This document shows positions 51,669 through 60,582 of a DNA stretch of 64,000 nucleotides, one piece after another. The notes under the pieces were generated by a model. That model saw only the letters and a list, made by a program, of their open reading frames with translations, had not been told where the DNA came from and made no database searches. How positions within the stretch are numbered: the stretch's first letter is position 1; the number at the start of each line of letters is the position of its first letter. The stretch comes from Comamonadaceae bacterium (GTDB taxonomy: Bacteria; Pseudomonadota; Gammaproteobacteria; Burkholderiales; Burkholderiaceae_C): positions 248,001 to 312,000 of the forward strand of contig JAIYBB010000005.1 in NCBI GenBank assembly GCA_027488735.1, given 5' to 3'. Made by a program: the position numbers and the translations under genes.

Positions 51669-52439
51669 ATGAACATTGAAATGCTCAATTTGCTCGACAG
51701 GTTTTACGCCCTGTTGTGGCCCATGCTGCGCATCTCAGCGTTTTTAGCGTTCGCGTCTATTTTTTCTATTCGTGCGGTCAGTTTGAGAATTCGGGTTTCT
51801 ATCGCCATGGTGCTGACCATTTTTTTGTCCATGCAACTCGATATTCCGAAGATTGACCCGGTCACCGCCGAAGGGGTCAAAGAAATTTTCAACCAGTTGT
51901 TCATTGGTCTTGCCATGGCCTTGATCATGCAATTGGCTACGGCTGCCATTGTGTTGGCCGGTCAGGCGGTATCGGGTTCCATGGGTTTGTCAATGGCCAC
52001 CATGGTCGATCCCACCATGGGCAGTGTGCCGGTGATGTCACAGTTTTTCAATATTTTGGGTACGCTGGTTTTTTTATCGATTGGCGGTCATTTGATTGTG
52101 TTTGGCTTGTTGTTGGAATCATTCACCTTGTTTCCTATTGGCAAAGTGTTGATGACACAAGACCTGCTGGGCAAGATGACGGCGTGGGGCGCGATGATGT
52201 TTGTGGCGGCCTTGCTCATTTCGCTGCCAGTGGTCATCACTTTGTTGTTTGTCAATATTGGGGTGGGATTCATCACCCGCGCTGCACCTAGCTTGAACAT
52301 TTTTTCGGTGGGTTTTCCAGCCATTTTGTTGGCAGGTTTTGTGGTGATGTGGTTGGCGGTTCCCAGCATGATCAACCGCATGAGTTGGTGGTGGGTGCAA
52401 ACATTTGGGCAGATGCGCGGCATGCTGCTAGGAGGCTAG
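51669..52439 (+). CDS. fliR: FliR, export gate protein
   Basis: A 256-residue multispanning membrane protein of the export gate. Family blocks include LLWPMLRISAFLAFASIF and AGQAVSGSMGLSMATMVDPT. The ATG at 51669, five bases after the fliQ stop, is the natural start; longer versions run into fliQ. flhB follows after three bases. Confidence 0.94.
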   Translation: MNIEMLNLLDRFYALLWPMLRISAFLAFASIFSIRAVSLRIRVSIAMVLTIFLSMQLDIPKIDPVTAEGVKEIFNQLFIGLAMALIMQLATAAIVLAGQAVSGSMGLSMATMVDPTMGSVPVMSQFFNILGTLVFLSIGGHLIVFGLLLESFTLFPIGKVLMTQDLLGKMTAWGAMMFVAALLISLPVVITLLFVNIGVGFITRAAPSLNIFSVGFPAILLAGFVVMWLAVPSMINRMSWWWVQTFGQMRGMLLGG

Positions 52440-52442
52440 GCG

Positions 52443-53585
52443 ATGGCTGACGACTCCTCCGAACGGACCGAAGAACCCACCGCGCAGCGCCTCACCAAAG
52501 CGCGGGAAGAGGGGCAGTTGGCGCGTTCTGTTGAACTGCCCACGGCGGCCATATTGATCACGGCCACATTGTTTTTCAGCCTCGCTGGCAATTTCATGTT
52601 TCACCAACTGGGCAATTTGTTTTCTTCGCAACTGCAGTTTGACCGCAAGGTCATGGACAAGGCAGAGTTGTTGCCCGGCATATTTTTTCAGTCCGTGATC
52701 GACGGCTACATATTGATACTGCCGATCATGTTTGTGCTGGCGGTGGTGGCGGTGTTGTCCACGGTACTCAGCGGTGGTCTGGTGTTCTCGGTGGGACTGA
52801 TGGCACCCAAATTCAGCAAGCTTGACCCGTTGGCGGGGCTTGCCCGTATGTTCGGCACGAAAGCGCTGATTGAATTGGGCAAAGCGATTGTTAAGTTTTT
52901 CCTCATCGGCGTGATTTTGTGGATGTCGGTGACCAACAATATCGATGACTTGGTGTCAATCAACCGCATGGATTTGGGCACGGCCATTCACCATTCGGGC
53001 AATTTGATTTTGGATGCCTGTTTTTGGATGAGCATGGGCTTGATCGTGATCGCGCTGGCCGATGTGCCGTTGCAGCATTACCAAACCAACAAACGCTTGA
53101 AGATGACCCGCCAAGAAATCAAAGATGAAATGAAAAACTCGGAAGGGCGTCCCGAGGTCAAGGCAACCATTCGCCGGCGTCAGCGTGAAATGGCCAACAG
53201 CCGCATGATGGAAAAGGTCAAGGACGCAGATGTGGTCATCACCAACCCGCAGCATTTCGCCGTGGCGCTCAGCTATGACCCGAATTCTGATGGCGCACCT
53301 ACCTTGGTGGCCAAAGGAACTGATGAACTCGCTCAACGCATCCGCGAGCGTGCCAAAGAAGCCGGTGTGTATATGTTTGAGGCGCCCGAATTGGCCCGGG
53401 CCTTGTACTTCACCACCAAACTTGAACACCCGATTCACGAAGGGCTCTACCATGCCGTGGCGCAGGTCATTGCCTATGTGTTCAGCTTGAACCAGAGTTA
53501 TTCAGACTCTGGTGGTATGGTCAAACCGACACTGCGCATACCTGACAATATGCGCTATGACGAAAACGGTTTTCTTTTTGAGTGA
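52443..53585 (+). CDS. flhB: FlhB, export switch protein with NPQH site
   Basis: FlhB switches export from hook to filament substrates after self-cleavage. The start ERTEEPTAQRLTKAREEGQLARS and four membrane segments (about residues 30-220) are typical. The cleavage motif, usually NPTH, reads NPQH here (VVITNPQHFAVALSYD, about residue 270). The catalytic Asn-Pro bond and the His are kept, so cleavage may still occur. Length 380 is normal. flhA is not in the window. Confidence 0.95.
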   Translation: MADDSSERTEEPTAQRLTKAREEGQLARSVELPTAAILITATLFFSLAGNFMFHQLGNLFSSQLQFDRKVMDKAELLPGIFFQSVIDGYILILPIMFVLAVVAVLSTVLSGGLVFSVGLMAPKFSKLDPLAGLARMFGTKALIELGKAIVKFFLIGVILWMSVTNNIDDLVSINRMDLGTAIHHSGNLILDACFWMSMGLIVIALADVPLQHYQTNKRLKMTRQEIKDEMKNSEGRPEVKATIRRRQREMANSRMMEKVKDADVVITNPQHFAVALSYDPNSDGAPTLVAKGTDELAQRIRERAKEAGVYMFEAPELARALYFTTKLEHPIHEGLYHAVAQVIAYVFSLNQSYSDSGGMVKPTLRIPDNMRYDENGFLFE

Positions 53586-53609
53586 TAACGACATGACAGT
53601 GGTCAAACC

Positions 53610-55079
53610 ATGAGCGATTTCTACCAAAGCCAAGCCGACAAACTCAGGTTTGAGATTTTGCTCAAATCATTGCGTGAAGGCCGCTTGAACTTGGCTATTT
53701 TGGGTGACGATGAGCTTGCCTTGACGCATTACGGTAAGCGTATTTTTCAGCATTTGCGTCAGCTAGGTGAGCCCAATGTCGAGTTGTGGACCTCTGCAGA
53801 CTCAGAGCGATTGGTAGACCGGTTCAACGAAATTCTCTCTACCTTGACGGTAGACCAGGCGCTGGATAAAACCAACCAGACCGCGCCCAAACGCTACATG
53901 ATTTTTCCCGATACGCATGGCATTCAAGATTTCGAATTGCAGTTGCTTGCCCGCTTGGTCAACGGTTTTCCTGCCAGCAATATCAATGTGATTTTGTTGG
54001 TCAACAGTCGCAGTGCTTACGACAAAAAACTCTCGGCCTTCGGCAAAAATTTGTTGCAATGGGTGCTGGAGTCGCAAGCACCGGCTCCTGCCAAAACCGC
54101 GCGATTGGAAACCTTGGGCGACTGGCCAGGCGCCAAGCAAGTAGCCAACGATAAAAAACCGGCAGCCCCCTCGGTTGTTTCTGACGATGCTGTGTTGCCC
54201 TCGGTACCGCCGCCGCCTTTGGATTTGTCAGACCGCAAAACCTCCGCATCTGCGGACGCCCCTGGCGGTTTGATTGACCCCGAACTTGGCGAGCCAGTCC
54301 TGCTTTCCGATTTCCCCTCCGGCGAAGAACTGGCCAAGTCTTGGGAAGCCAACGCAGCAGCGGCCAAGCGCAGTGGCAGGTGGGCCATGGTTTTGTTGTT
54401 TGTATTGGTGGTGTCGGGCGTGGTTTTTGGTGTGATCAACAAAGAACGCGTGCTCGAAGAATGGGAAGGCATGCGTTCGTATCTGTCTGGCACCAAACCG
54501 CTCGCCGAGCCGCCGATTGCCGCCTCTGTACCCGCCGTACCGCCGCCGCCTTCAGTGTCCATGTCTTCCAGCACCCCCTCTGTTGTCAAACCTGCCGAGG
54601 CCTTGAGCCCTGACAAAGAAGAATTGGTCACTCCCAACAACCCGGAGCCTGTCGCCGTTACCACGACAACTTTGCCGCCGGCCAGCGAAGTCGCCAAGGT
54701 CACGCCCGAACCTGTGGCCGCCGTTGTGACCGAATCCCCCAAGAAACCCGCAGAGAAAAAGCCTCCCAACAATTCAGACAAGTCAACACAAGCCGATAAC
54801 GCCAGTTGGGTGGCGCAACTTGATCCCAATGCTTGGGTGTTGCAGCACGGCGCATTTGACAGCTTGAACGAAGCGCGCCAGTTTCAAGGCACTTCTTTGG
54901 GTTTCAAATCGGGCCAAGTTTTGTTTACGCAGCGCAAAGGCAGCAAGCCTTATTACATTTTGGTCACGGGGCCTTATGCAGACAAAGCCCAGGCGCAGAC
55001 CTTGATGAAAGAGAACCCGCCTTTGGCCAAGGCGTGGCTGAGAACCACCAAATCGCTTCAAGCGCAATTTCAGGACTGA
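53610..55079 (+). CDS. SPOR-domain membrane protein, unknown role
   Basis: A 489-residue protein with a cytoplasmic N-terminal domain (residues 1-165, alpha/beta: RLNLAILGDDELALTHYGKRIFQ, YMIFPDTHGIQDFELQLLARL), a Pro/Ser-rich linker, one TM segment near 257-277 (WAMVLLFVLVVSGVVFGVI), a periplasmic Pro/Thr-rich spacer and a C-terminal SPOR domain (about 400-489: WVLQHGAFDSLNEARQFQ, PYYILVTGPYADKAQAQTL). SPOR domains bind septal or polar peptidoglycan, and DamX has a similar layout. The N-terminal domain is unfamiliar and lacks a clear Walker motif. It is 24 bases after flhB. Confidence 0.75.
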   Translation: MSDFYQSQADKLRFEILLKSLREGRLNLAILGDDELALTHYGKRIFQHLRQLGEPNVELWTSADSERLVDRFNEILSTLTVDQALDKTNQTAPKRYMIFPDTHGIQDFELQLLARLVNGFPASNINVILLVNSRSAYDKKLSAFGKNLLQWVLESQAPAPAKTARLETLGDWPGAKQVANDKKPAAPSVVSDDAVLPSVPPPPLDLSDRKTSASADAPGGLIDPELGEPVLLSDFPSGEELAKSWEANAAAAKRSGRWAMVLLFVLVVSGVVFGVINKERVLEEWEGMRSYLSGTKPLAEPPIAASVPAVPPPPSVSMSSSTPSVVKPAEALSPDKEELVTPNNPEPVAVTTTTLPPASEVAKVTPEPVAAVVTESPKKPAEKKPPNNSDKSTQADNASWVAQLDPNAWVLQHGAFDSLNEARQFQGTSLGFKSGQVLFTQRKGSKPYYILVTGPYADKAQAQTLMKENPPLAKAWLRTTKSLQAQFQD

Positions 55080-55094
55080 TATCGTCACCAAAGA

Positions 55095-55121
55095 TCAAGA
55101 AGTTGTGTTGAGGGCCGATTC
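55095..55121 (+). promoter_or_regulatory. sigma-28 (FliA) promoter before unknown gene pair
   Basis: TCAAGAAG (55095-55102), 11 bases, GCCGATTC (55114-55121). The spacing equals that of the flaG and fliD promoters and the -10 core GCCGAT is perfect. The ATG at 55140 follows within 20 bases, with GGAG between. Confidence 0.65.
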
Positions 55122-55139
55122 AAACAAATGGAGTGACAT

Positions 55140-55595
55140 ATGAACCAAAAACCTGCCATTTCAGATGATCCCTTGCCAGAGGGTGAACGGGTGACCCAAG
55201 CGCAGGCGGACGCCCCAGCTCGCCTCCCGCCCCAAACGCATATACATACCGACCCGCAAACCTTGGCTGCCGTGTCCTCCCACGAATTGCATGACCCGCA
55301 ACTTCACAGCCTGCCTGGCCGCGAATTAGAAGACCCGGAAATGCGCACCGTTGATCAACCCATGTTGGCCGATGCCAGCAGGGCGCTGGTCAATCCGCCT
55401 GAACATGGCCATGAAACAGGGGTTGTTGTGGCGTCTAAAAACCAAGCATTGAATGCGCAGATGGCTCAAGTTGGCCTGACTTCCTCCGATCAATGGGAAG
55501 AGCATTTCCAGCCCCGTATCCAAAAGCTGACCGAAGACATCGCCTTGGTGCATGTTGAATTGGACAAGCTGGAACGCAAGAAATTCACCCCCTAA
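55140..55595 (+). CDS. unknown protein, sigma-28 controlled
   Basis: I do not recognise this 151-residue soluble protein. The first 110 residues are Pro/His/Gln-rich and probably disordered, with repeated HELHDPQLHSLPGRELEDPEM-type segments. The last 45 (QWEEHFQPRIQKLTEDIALVHVELDKLERKK) should form a helical hairpin or coiled coil. It has a clear GGAG ribosome-binding site and a FliA-type promoter, so it is probably made with late flagellar genes. The next gene follows after 21 bases. Confidence 0.65.
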   Translation: MNQKPAISDDPLPEGERVTQAQADAPARLPPQTHIHTDPQTLAAVSSHELHDPQLHSLPGRELEDPEMRTVDQPMLADASRALVNPPEHGHETGVVVASKNQALNAQMAQVGLTSSDQWEEHFQPRIQKLTEDIALVHVELDKLERKKFTP

Positions 55596-55616
55596 GACTT
55601 CCAGAGGATACCCAAC

Positions 55617-56816
55617 ATGGCGCAAGATTCGAAACAAGCAGAAGCCGCTGATGACGGCGACTTCTTGCCCGACATGCCTGTGCACTCGGAAGAAGATACG
55701 CAAGCATCGCCTGACCCCGAAGCAGGTGAGCAAAACGACACGCTGGCCATTGGTTTAGCGCAACTTGAAACACAGGCCCTTGACAGCTCTGAAGTCGCGC
55801 GTCAAATTGAGGACCTGACCACCGTTGTGCTCAGTTCGGCAGAGGTATCCACCCGTTCTGCCGAGGTCGGTGCCAACATCAGCCACGAAATGCGCGGCGT
55901 GATGAAAACCGTCACCGATTTGACTTCCAAAAATATTCTGCATTCACGCGTCATTCTGATCGGCTTGCTGAGTTTTTTGATCATTGCCGTCGGTACGTTT
56001 TTCGCTATTTCCACCCGTTTGCAACAAAACATCCGTCAACTCGACAGTTTGTCATTGGCGGTTGGCAAGCGCGTGGTGGAACTCGACGCCACCTTGGCCA
56101 CTTTTGGGGACGCCACTCGCGGCTTGGGGGATACCACTGAAAAGCTCAACAGCCTGGAAGAGCGTCAAATCAAGCTGGATGAAAAATTCCAGGAAAAAAT
56201 GGACGCGCAGGACAAACTGTTTGTCAAAATGCCTGACCAAATCGCCGGTCAAGTCAGTAGCCTGAACGACAAAAATTTGGACGCCAAGCTCAAAGATTTG
56301 CAAAAAAACATACAAGCACTGGACGCCAAGGTTCAAGCCATGGCCAACAAACCCGCACCAGCTGCGCCGCCTGTGGTGAACAACCAAAAAGAAGTGATCG
56401 CGGAAATCCAGAAATTGAAAAGAGATCTTGAAGCCGCCAACGCCGCTGCCCTTAAAGCCGTCGCCAAAGAGCGTGAGCGGGAGAAACTATTGGACAAGCC
56501 CTTGACCTTGCCCAAAGCGACGCCAGCGTCCAAGTCTCAAGACAACAAAGCATCGGCCGAGGCCAAAGCGGCTGAGGCCAAGGCCGCCTCAGAAGCTAAA
56601 GCCGCTGAGGCCAAAGCTCAGGCCGAGCTCAAAGCAGCCAACGAAGCCAGAGCGGCGGCCGAGGCCAGAGCTGCTGCGGAAGCGCGGGCACGTGCCATGG
56701 CAGAAGCCAAAGCGGCAGAAGCCGCGCGTGCTGCGGCCCAACCGCCGGCGCTGCCACCGCGTGCTGCACCGAAAGAAGACCGTGTGATCTTTCCGCGTCC
56801 AGGCACCGAAAATTGA
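55617..56816 (+). CDS. membrane coiled-coil protein with Ala-rich tail, unknown
   Basis: A 399-residue protein. Residues 1-105 are acidic and cytoplasmic; a helical part (SSAEVSTRSAEVGANISHEMRGVMKTVTDL) has the look of a chemoreceptor-like helix. One TM segment at about 110-132 (VILIGLLSFLIIAVGTFFAI) is followed by a long coiled coil (to about 300) and an Ala/Glu/Lys-rich TolA-like stretch (about 310-385). It is probably co-transcribed with the preceding gene from the FliA-type promoter. A role in motility or polar organisation is suggested by this context only. Confidence 0.7.
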   Translation: MAQDSKQAEAADDGDFLPDMPVHSEEDTQASPDPEAGEQNDTLAIGLAQLETQALDSSEVARQIEDLTTVVLSSAEVSTRSAEVGANISHEMRGVMKTVTDLTSKNILHSRVILIGLLSFLIIAVGTFFAISTRLQQNIRQLDSLSLAVGKRVVELDATLATFGDATRGLGDTTEKLNSLEERQIKLDEKFQEKMDAQDKLFVKMPDQIAGQVSSLNDKNLDAKLKDLQKNIQALDAKVQAMANKPAPAAPPVVNNQKEVIAEIQKLKRDLEAANAAALKAVAKEREREKLLDKPLTLPKATPASKSQDNKASAEAKAAEAKAASEAKAAEAKAQAELKAANEARAAAEARAAAEARARAMAEAKAAEAARAAAQPPALPPRAAPKEDRVIFPRPGTEN

Positions 56817-56833
56817 TCTGAGTCGCCAGCGGT

Positions 56834-58456
56834 TCAGTGCCAGTGAAAACTCTCGGCGCGGGCTTTGCTCCAATAGGTTTTGAACGGCTCGGGTAATTTG
56901 GCCACCGAGTCTTTGAGCAAGGCACCATGGGTCAATGCCGGGTACATCTGCGCCAAGGTTTGCGTTTCGGTATGGCTGATGCGGTGGAAAAAATGATGGG
57001 CCTTGAGTTGATCGGGCGCCGATAAACCAGCAGCTTGCAGCAATTCCTTGAAAGACTCCAAGGTGTTTTGGTGGAAATTTTTGACCCTTTCGGCTTTGTT
57101 TGGCACCACCAAAGCCATTTGGCGTTGTGGGTCTTGCGTGGTGACGCCGGTCGGGCAGTTGCCGGTGTGACAGGTTTGCGCCTGAATACACCCCAGCGCA
57201 AACATGAACCCGCGAGCGCTGTTGCACCAGTCAGCACCCAAGGCCAAGGTGCGTGCCAAGTCAAAGCTGCTGATGATTTTTCCACTGGCCCCCAATTTGA
57301 CATGCTCGCGCATGCCTATGCCTACCAAGGTGTTGTGCACTAAGCGCAAACCTTCCTTCAAGGGCATGCCCATGTGGTCGGAAAATTCCAAGGGTGCCGC
57401 ACCTGTGCCGCCTTCGGCACCGTCAACCACGATGAAATCGGGCAGTATGCGGGTCTCCAACATGGCTTTGGCAATGCCAAACCATTCCCATGGGTGACCG
57501 ATACACAACTTGAAGCCGACGGGTTTGTTTTGGCTGAGTTCGCGCAAACTCTGCATGAATTCAAGCAATTCAGTGGGCGTAGAAAAACTGCTGTGCGCGG
57601 CTGGCGACACGCAATCTGCGCCCAGTGGCACACCCCGGGCTTCGGCAATTTCCGGGGTGACTTTGGCCGCAGGCAACACGCCACCGTGTCCCGGTTTGGC
57701 ACCTTGGCTGAGCTTGATTTCAATCATGCGCACTTGCGGTTCACGGGCCTGAGTCACAAATCGCTCGGGGCAGAAACGGCCTTGGTCGTCACGGCAACCG
57801 AAATACCCGGAGCCGATTTCCCAGACCAGGTCGCCGCCGTGTATGCGGTGGTAGCGCGATATCGAACCTTCGCCGGTGTCGTGTGCGAAACCACCCATTT
57901 GGGCACCTTGGTTCAACGCCATGATGGCATTGGCGCTGAGAGCGCCAAAGCTCATGGCGGAAATATTGAACAGGCTCATGTCGTAGGGCTGACTGCATGC
58001 CAAGTTCCCCACCCTTGTGCGAAATTGGTGACTGGCAATGGTGGTCGGCGCCATCGAATGCGTCAGCCATTCAAACCCAACTTGGTCGACATCGAGTTGG
58101 GTGCCAAAGGGTCGTTTGTCGGATTGGCCTTTGGCCCGCGCATACACCAAACTTCGTTGGGCACGTGAAAAAGGTGCGGCCTCAGACTCGTTCTCAATGA
58201 AGTACTGGCGAATTTCCGGACGGATAAATTCGAACAGAAAACGCATGTGTCCCAGAATCGGGTAATTGCGCAATATGGCGTGACGGGTTTGCAGCAAATC
58301 GTGCACACCAACAGCCGAGAGTGCGGCAAACAGCAGCAACATGATCCAAGCTTGGCCCGATGCGAGCACTACCAACACGCTAAAGACCAATCCCCCCAGC
58401 GCCAGGAAAAAAGTGGTGTAGCGGACCGGGAATCGTATTTGGTTGAGATCTAGCAC
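56834..58456 (-). CDS. FMN-binding glutamate synthase family protein
   Basis: A 540-residue protein with two N-terminal membrane segments (about residues 12-55) and a glutamate-synthase-type FMN barrel. Seen are GGDLVWEIGSGYFGCRDDQGRF, KLSQGAKPGHGGVLPAAKVT and DFIVVDGAEGGTGAAPLEFSDHMGMP (family blocks, cited in part), plus Cys residues in GCIQAQTCHTGNCPTGVTTQ for an Fe-S cluster. The glutaminase domain of GltB is absent. The exact reaction of such stand-alone proteins is not settled. Not obviously linked to motility. Confidence 0.88.
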   Translation of the reverse strand: MLDLNQIRFPVRYTTFFLALGGLVFSVLVVLASGQAWIMLLLFAALSAVGVHDLLQTRHAILRNYPILGHMRFLFEFIRPEIRQYFIENESEAAPFSRAQRSLVYARAKGQSDKRPFGTQLDVDQVGFEWLTHSMAPTTIASHQFRTRVGNLACSQPYDMSLFNISAMSFGALSANAIMALNQGAQMGGFAHDTGEGSISRYHRIHGGDLVWEIGSGYFGCRDDQGRFCPERFVTQAREPQVRMIEIKLSQGAKPGHGGVLPAAKVTPEIAEARGVPLGADCVSPAAHSSFSTPTELLEFMQSLRELSQNKPVGFKLCIGHPWEWFGIAKAMLETRILPDFIVVDGAEGGTGAAPLEFSDHMGMPLKEGLRLVHNTLVGIGMREHVKLGASGKIISSFDLARTLALGADWCNSARGFMFALGCIQAQTCHTGNCPTGVTTQDPQRQMALVVPNKAERVKNFHQNTLESFKELLQAAGLSAPDQLKAHHFFHRISHTETQTLAQMYPALTHGALLKDSVAKLPEPFKTYWSKARAESFHWH

Positions 58457-58489
58457 TGAACAAACCCCTGATGCCCTGACCTCTGTGGA

Positions 58490-59023
58490 TCAAGTGTGTG
58501 TTTGGCGCAATCTAGATGATAGACGCGCTTGTGCGAGTGAGGATACCTCAGCACGCAATCGAGCCATCGACAGTTGGCTGTCGGAGGCGCGTTGTATTTC
58601 TTTCAAATCGTGCAGTATGTTTTGCCGCAGCAAATCCAGCTCTTGCTCGATCTTGTGCATGTGCTCGCGCAACTCGCGTTGCTCTGCCATGCGCTGGCTC
58701 AGTAAATTGACGCTTTGTGCAATCAGTTTCCAGCTTTGCGCCAACTCGTCTTTGGGCGGTTGATGCAGTTGATCAAACAATTCGCTCAGCAAAGGGTCAT
58801 GCAACACCTCGGCCGCAGTGTGATTGGCTTGCATGCGCGCGTTGTCCAAGGCAGCTTGCAAATCACGTTCAGTGCTGACTTGGTCTTGTTGATCAATAGT
58901 TGCGGCGGACGCATTGTGTTGGTCGGTGTCTTGCGAATGTGCAAAGTTATGCACCGAGGCCCAGCCCATGCCCGGGTCGTATTGTTTGAGGCCTTTGAAG
59001 GCGAGAAATTTTTCTTGTGACAT
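58490..59023 (-). CDS. coiled-coil protein downstream of parA-like gene
   Basis: A 177-residue protein with no recognised domain. The second half (about residues 85-165: LAQSWKLIAQSVNLLSQRMAEQRELREHMHKIEQELDLLRQNILHDLKEI, cited in part) is a coiled coil. It begins nine bases after the ParA-like gene, so the two form an operon; it may be the partner that the ATPase positions or is regulated by. Function unknown. Confidence 0.65.
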   Translation of the reverse strand: MSQEKFLAFKGLKQYDPGMGWASVHNFAHSQDTDQHNASAATIDQQDQVSTERDLQAALDNARMQANHTAAEVLHDPLLSELFDQLHQPPKDELAQSWKLIAQSVNLLSQRMAEQRELREHMHKIEQELDLLRQNILHDLKEIQRASDSQLSMARLRAEVSSLAQARLSSRLRQTHT

Positions 59024-59032
59024 GGTGCGTGT

Positions 59033-59956
59033 TTACAGCTTGGCCGAACTGCCGCGCGCCAAGCGTTTGAGAAATTCGGGAATGCCCATTTGTGCCAATG
59101 AACGTGAGTTCGTGGTTTCTTGTGCTTCTTCGGCGATTTTGCGTTGGCGATATCTGCCCAAGACCGAGTATTGGGAAGAATTCGGAATACTTTCGAGCAC
59201 ACTGGCTTTGCTGGGTGTCAGAGGTACACGTTGGCTGCCCGTGTCTTTGACCGTCAGCTTCACCGGCGTGATGCGGGGCTGCTGTGATTGCGCCATGCGA
59301 ATTTCACGGGCCGCGCAAATCGCTTCGCCAAATTCACGGAACGATTCACCACCGATATCGCGTGCGTCCATCAGGTAGCCGCGCTCAAACAAATCGCGGG
59401 CGCTTTGCGCTTCCAAAATGGGCGGCGCCAACATGAAACTGACGGGGAAACGCTGCTTGGTGAAAACATCTGAATTGAGTTGTTCATTGAGCACGCGGGT
59501 GGGACAGACCACCAGCATGGGGCGGCGTGCCGCGGCTGAGTCAAACACCCAGCGGTGGCGACTGAGAAAACCAGACGTTGCGGCCAGTTCAATTTCAGAA
59601 ACCGAGGTGGGCACCAACACCATATCGAACTCGAACATCAACTCGCCTGCCAACGAGTCTGACCAAGTCAGATCGCACACCAAAATGTCGCATTCACTGG
59701 CCGCACGACGCATTTGCAAACGCGCTTCAAAAATGGGGCGGTTACCACCCTGGTCAACCGGCAGAGACAAATGTTGAACGACAGCACCCACAGGCGGGGC
59801 TTGTTTAAGCCAGTTGCTGGAGGACCCGTGGGGATCCCAATCGATCAAGGTGACAGGAAGGTTCAGGCTGCGGCTCAGGTAGGCCACCAAATTTGCAGAC
59901 AAGGTGCTTTTACCCACACCACCTTTTTGACTGGTGACCAAAATCTTGAATGCCAT
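59033..59956 (-). CDS. ParA/MinD-family ATPase
   Basis: A 307-residue P-loop ATPase. The deviant Walker A is KGGVGKST (about residues 12-19), followed by LIDWDPHGSSSNWL and the Walker B region CDILVCDLTWSD. The C-terminal 80 residues are an extra basic tail (QYSVLGRYRQRKIAEEAQE). The ATG at 59956 follows GGAG with good spacing; the one at 59974 does not. No ParB is nearby, so it is likelier an orphan positioning ATPase, like those that place flagella or chemosensory arrays, than a chromosome partition factor. Confidence 0.82.
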   Translation of the reverse strand: MAFKILVTSQKGGVGKSTLSANLVAYLSRSLNLPVTLIDWDPHGSSSNWLKQAPPVGAVVQHLSLPVDQGGNRPIFEARLQMRRAASECDILVCDLTWSDSLAGELMFEFDMVLVPTSVSEIELAATSGFLSRHRWVFDSAAARRPMLVVCPTRVLNEQLNSDVFTKQRFPVSFMLAPPILEAQSARDLFERGYLMDARDIGGESFREFGEAICAAREIRMAQSQQPRITPVKLTVKDTGSQRVPLTPSKASVLESIPNSSQYSVLGRYRQRKIAEEAQETTNSRSLAQMGIPEFLKRLARGSSAKL

Positions 59957-60165
59957 CTTGATGCTCCGATGCATGCTTGGTTGAAATGTATAAATTCAAA
60001 ACCCAGAAATTAATAGAAGTTAATTTCGTAAAGGGGTGTGGATATTAGCTTTTTTGTTAGTTATGTCAAATCCAGTGCAATGCCATATGTTGTTTTTCTG
60101 CTATTCACCGGCAAGTCAAAGGTTTGAGTTAGGCTGTCTAAAGATTTGCCAGCAAACCGGTCAAA
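59957..60165. other. intergenic region with an AT-rich inverted repeat
   Basis: This divergent gap between the ParA-like gene and hslR holds GAAATTAA (60006-60013) and TTAATTTC (60020-60027) as a perfect inverted pair around TAGAAG. It is a candidate operator for the ParA-like gene. No gene seen, and I could not settle on a promoter for either side. Confidence 0.4.
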
Positions 60166-60582
60166 ATGGAACGAATGGACAAAATACGTATCGACAAATG
60201 GCTGTGGGCGGCGCGCTTTTACAAAACCCGCTCTTTGGCGACCGATGAAATCAATAAGGGTCGTGTTGCAGTCAATGGACAGGTGGTCAAGCCAGCGCGA
60301 GAAGTCAAACTGGGCGAATGGGTGTCCCTGCGCCGAGAGGGATTGACCCGAACGGTACAAGTGTTGGCCATCAGCAATGCGCGCGGTTCTGCACCTGTCG
60401 CCCAATTGCTTTACGCAGAAACCACTGAAAGTGTGCAGGCCCGCGAGTTGCACAGCCAGCAACGGCGCTTTGCACGCGAGCCTGCTTTGAGCATTGCCCA
60501 CGGCAGGCCGACAAAACGCGACCGCCGTGATTTGGAACAGGCCGAACATGGCTGGGACGACCGCTGGAGCGCATCACTTTGA
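60166..60582 (+). CDS. hslR: Hsp15-like S4-domain RNA-binding protein
   Basis: A 138-residue protein with an N-terminal S4 domain (MDKIRIDKWLWAARFYKTRS, then INKGRVAVNGQVVKPAREVK) and a basic C-terminal tail (RRFAREPALSIAHGRPTKRDRRD). Hsp15 binds 50S subunits that carry stalled peptidyl-tRNA and helps recycle them. The ATG at 60166 or one nine bases later is the start. It overlaps the permease gene by four bases. Confidence 0.9.
   Translation: MERMDKIRIDKWLWAARFYKTRSLATDEINKGRVAVNGQVVKPAREVKLGEWVSLRREGLTRTVQVLAISNARGSAPVAQLLYAETTESVQARELHSQQRRFAREPALSIAHGRPTKRDRRDLEQAEHGWDDRWSASL

Noticed and set aside
59033..59956. Chromosome partition parA
   Set aside because: No parB, parS-like sites or gid/rsmG neighbours are present, so an orphan ParA-like role is preferred.
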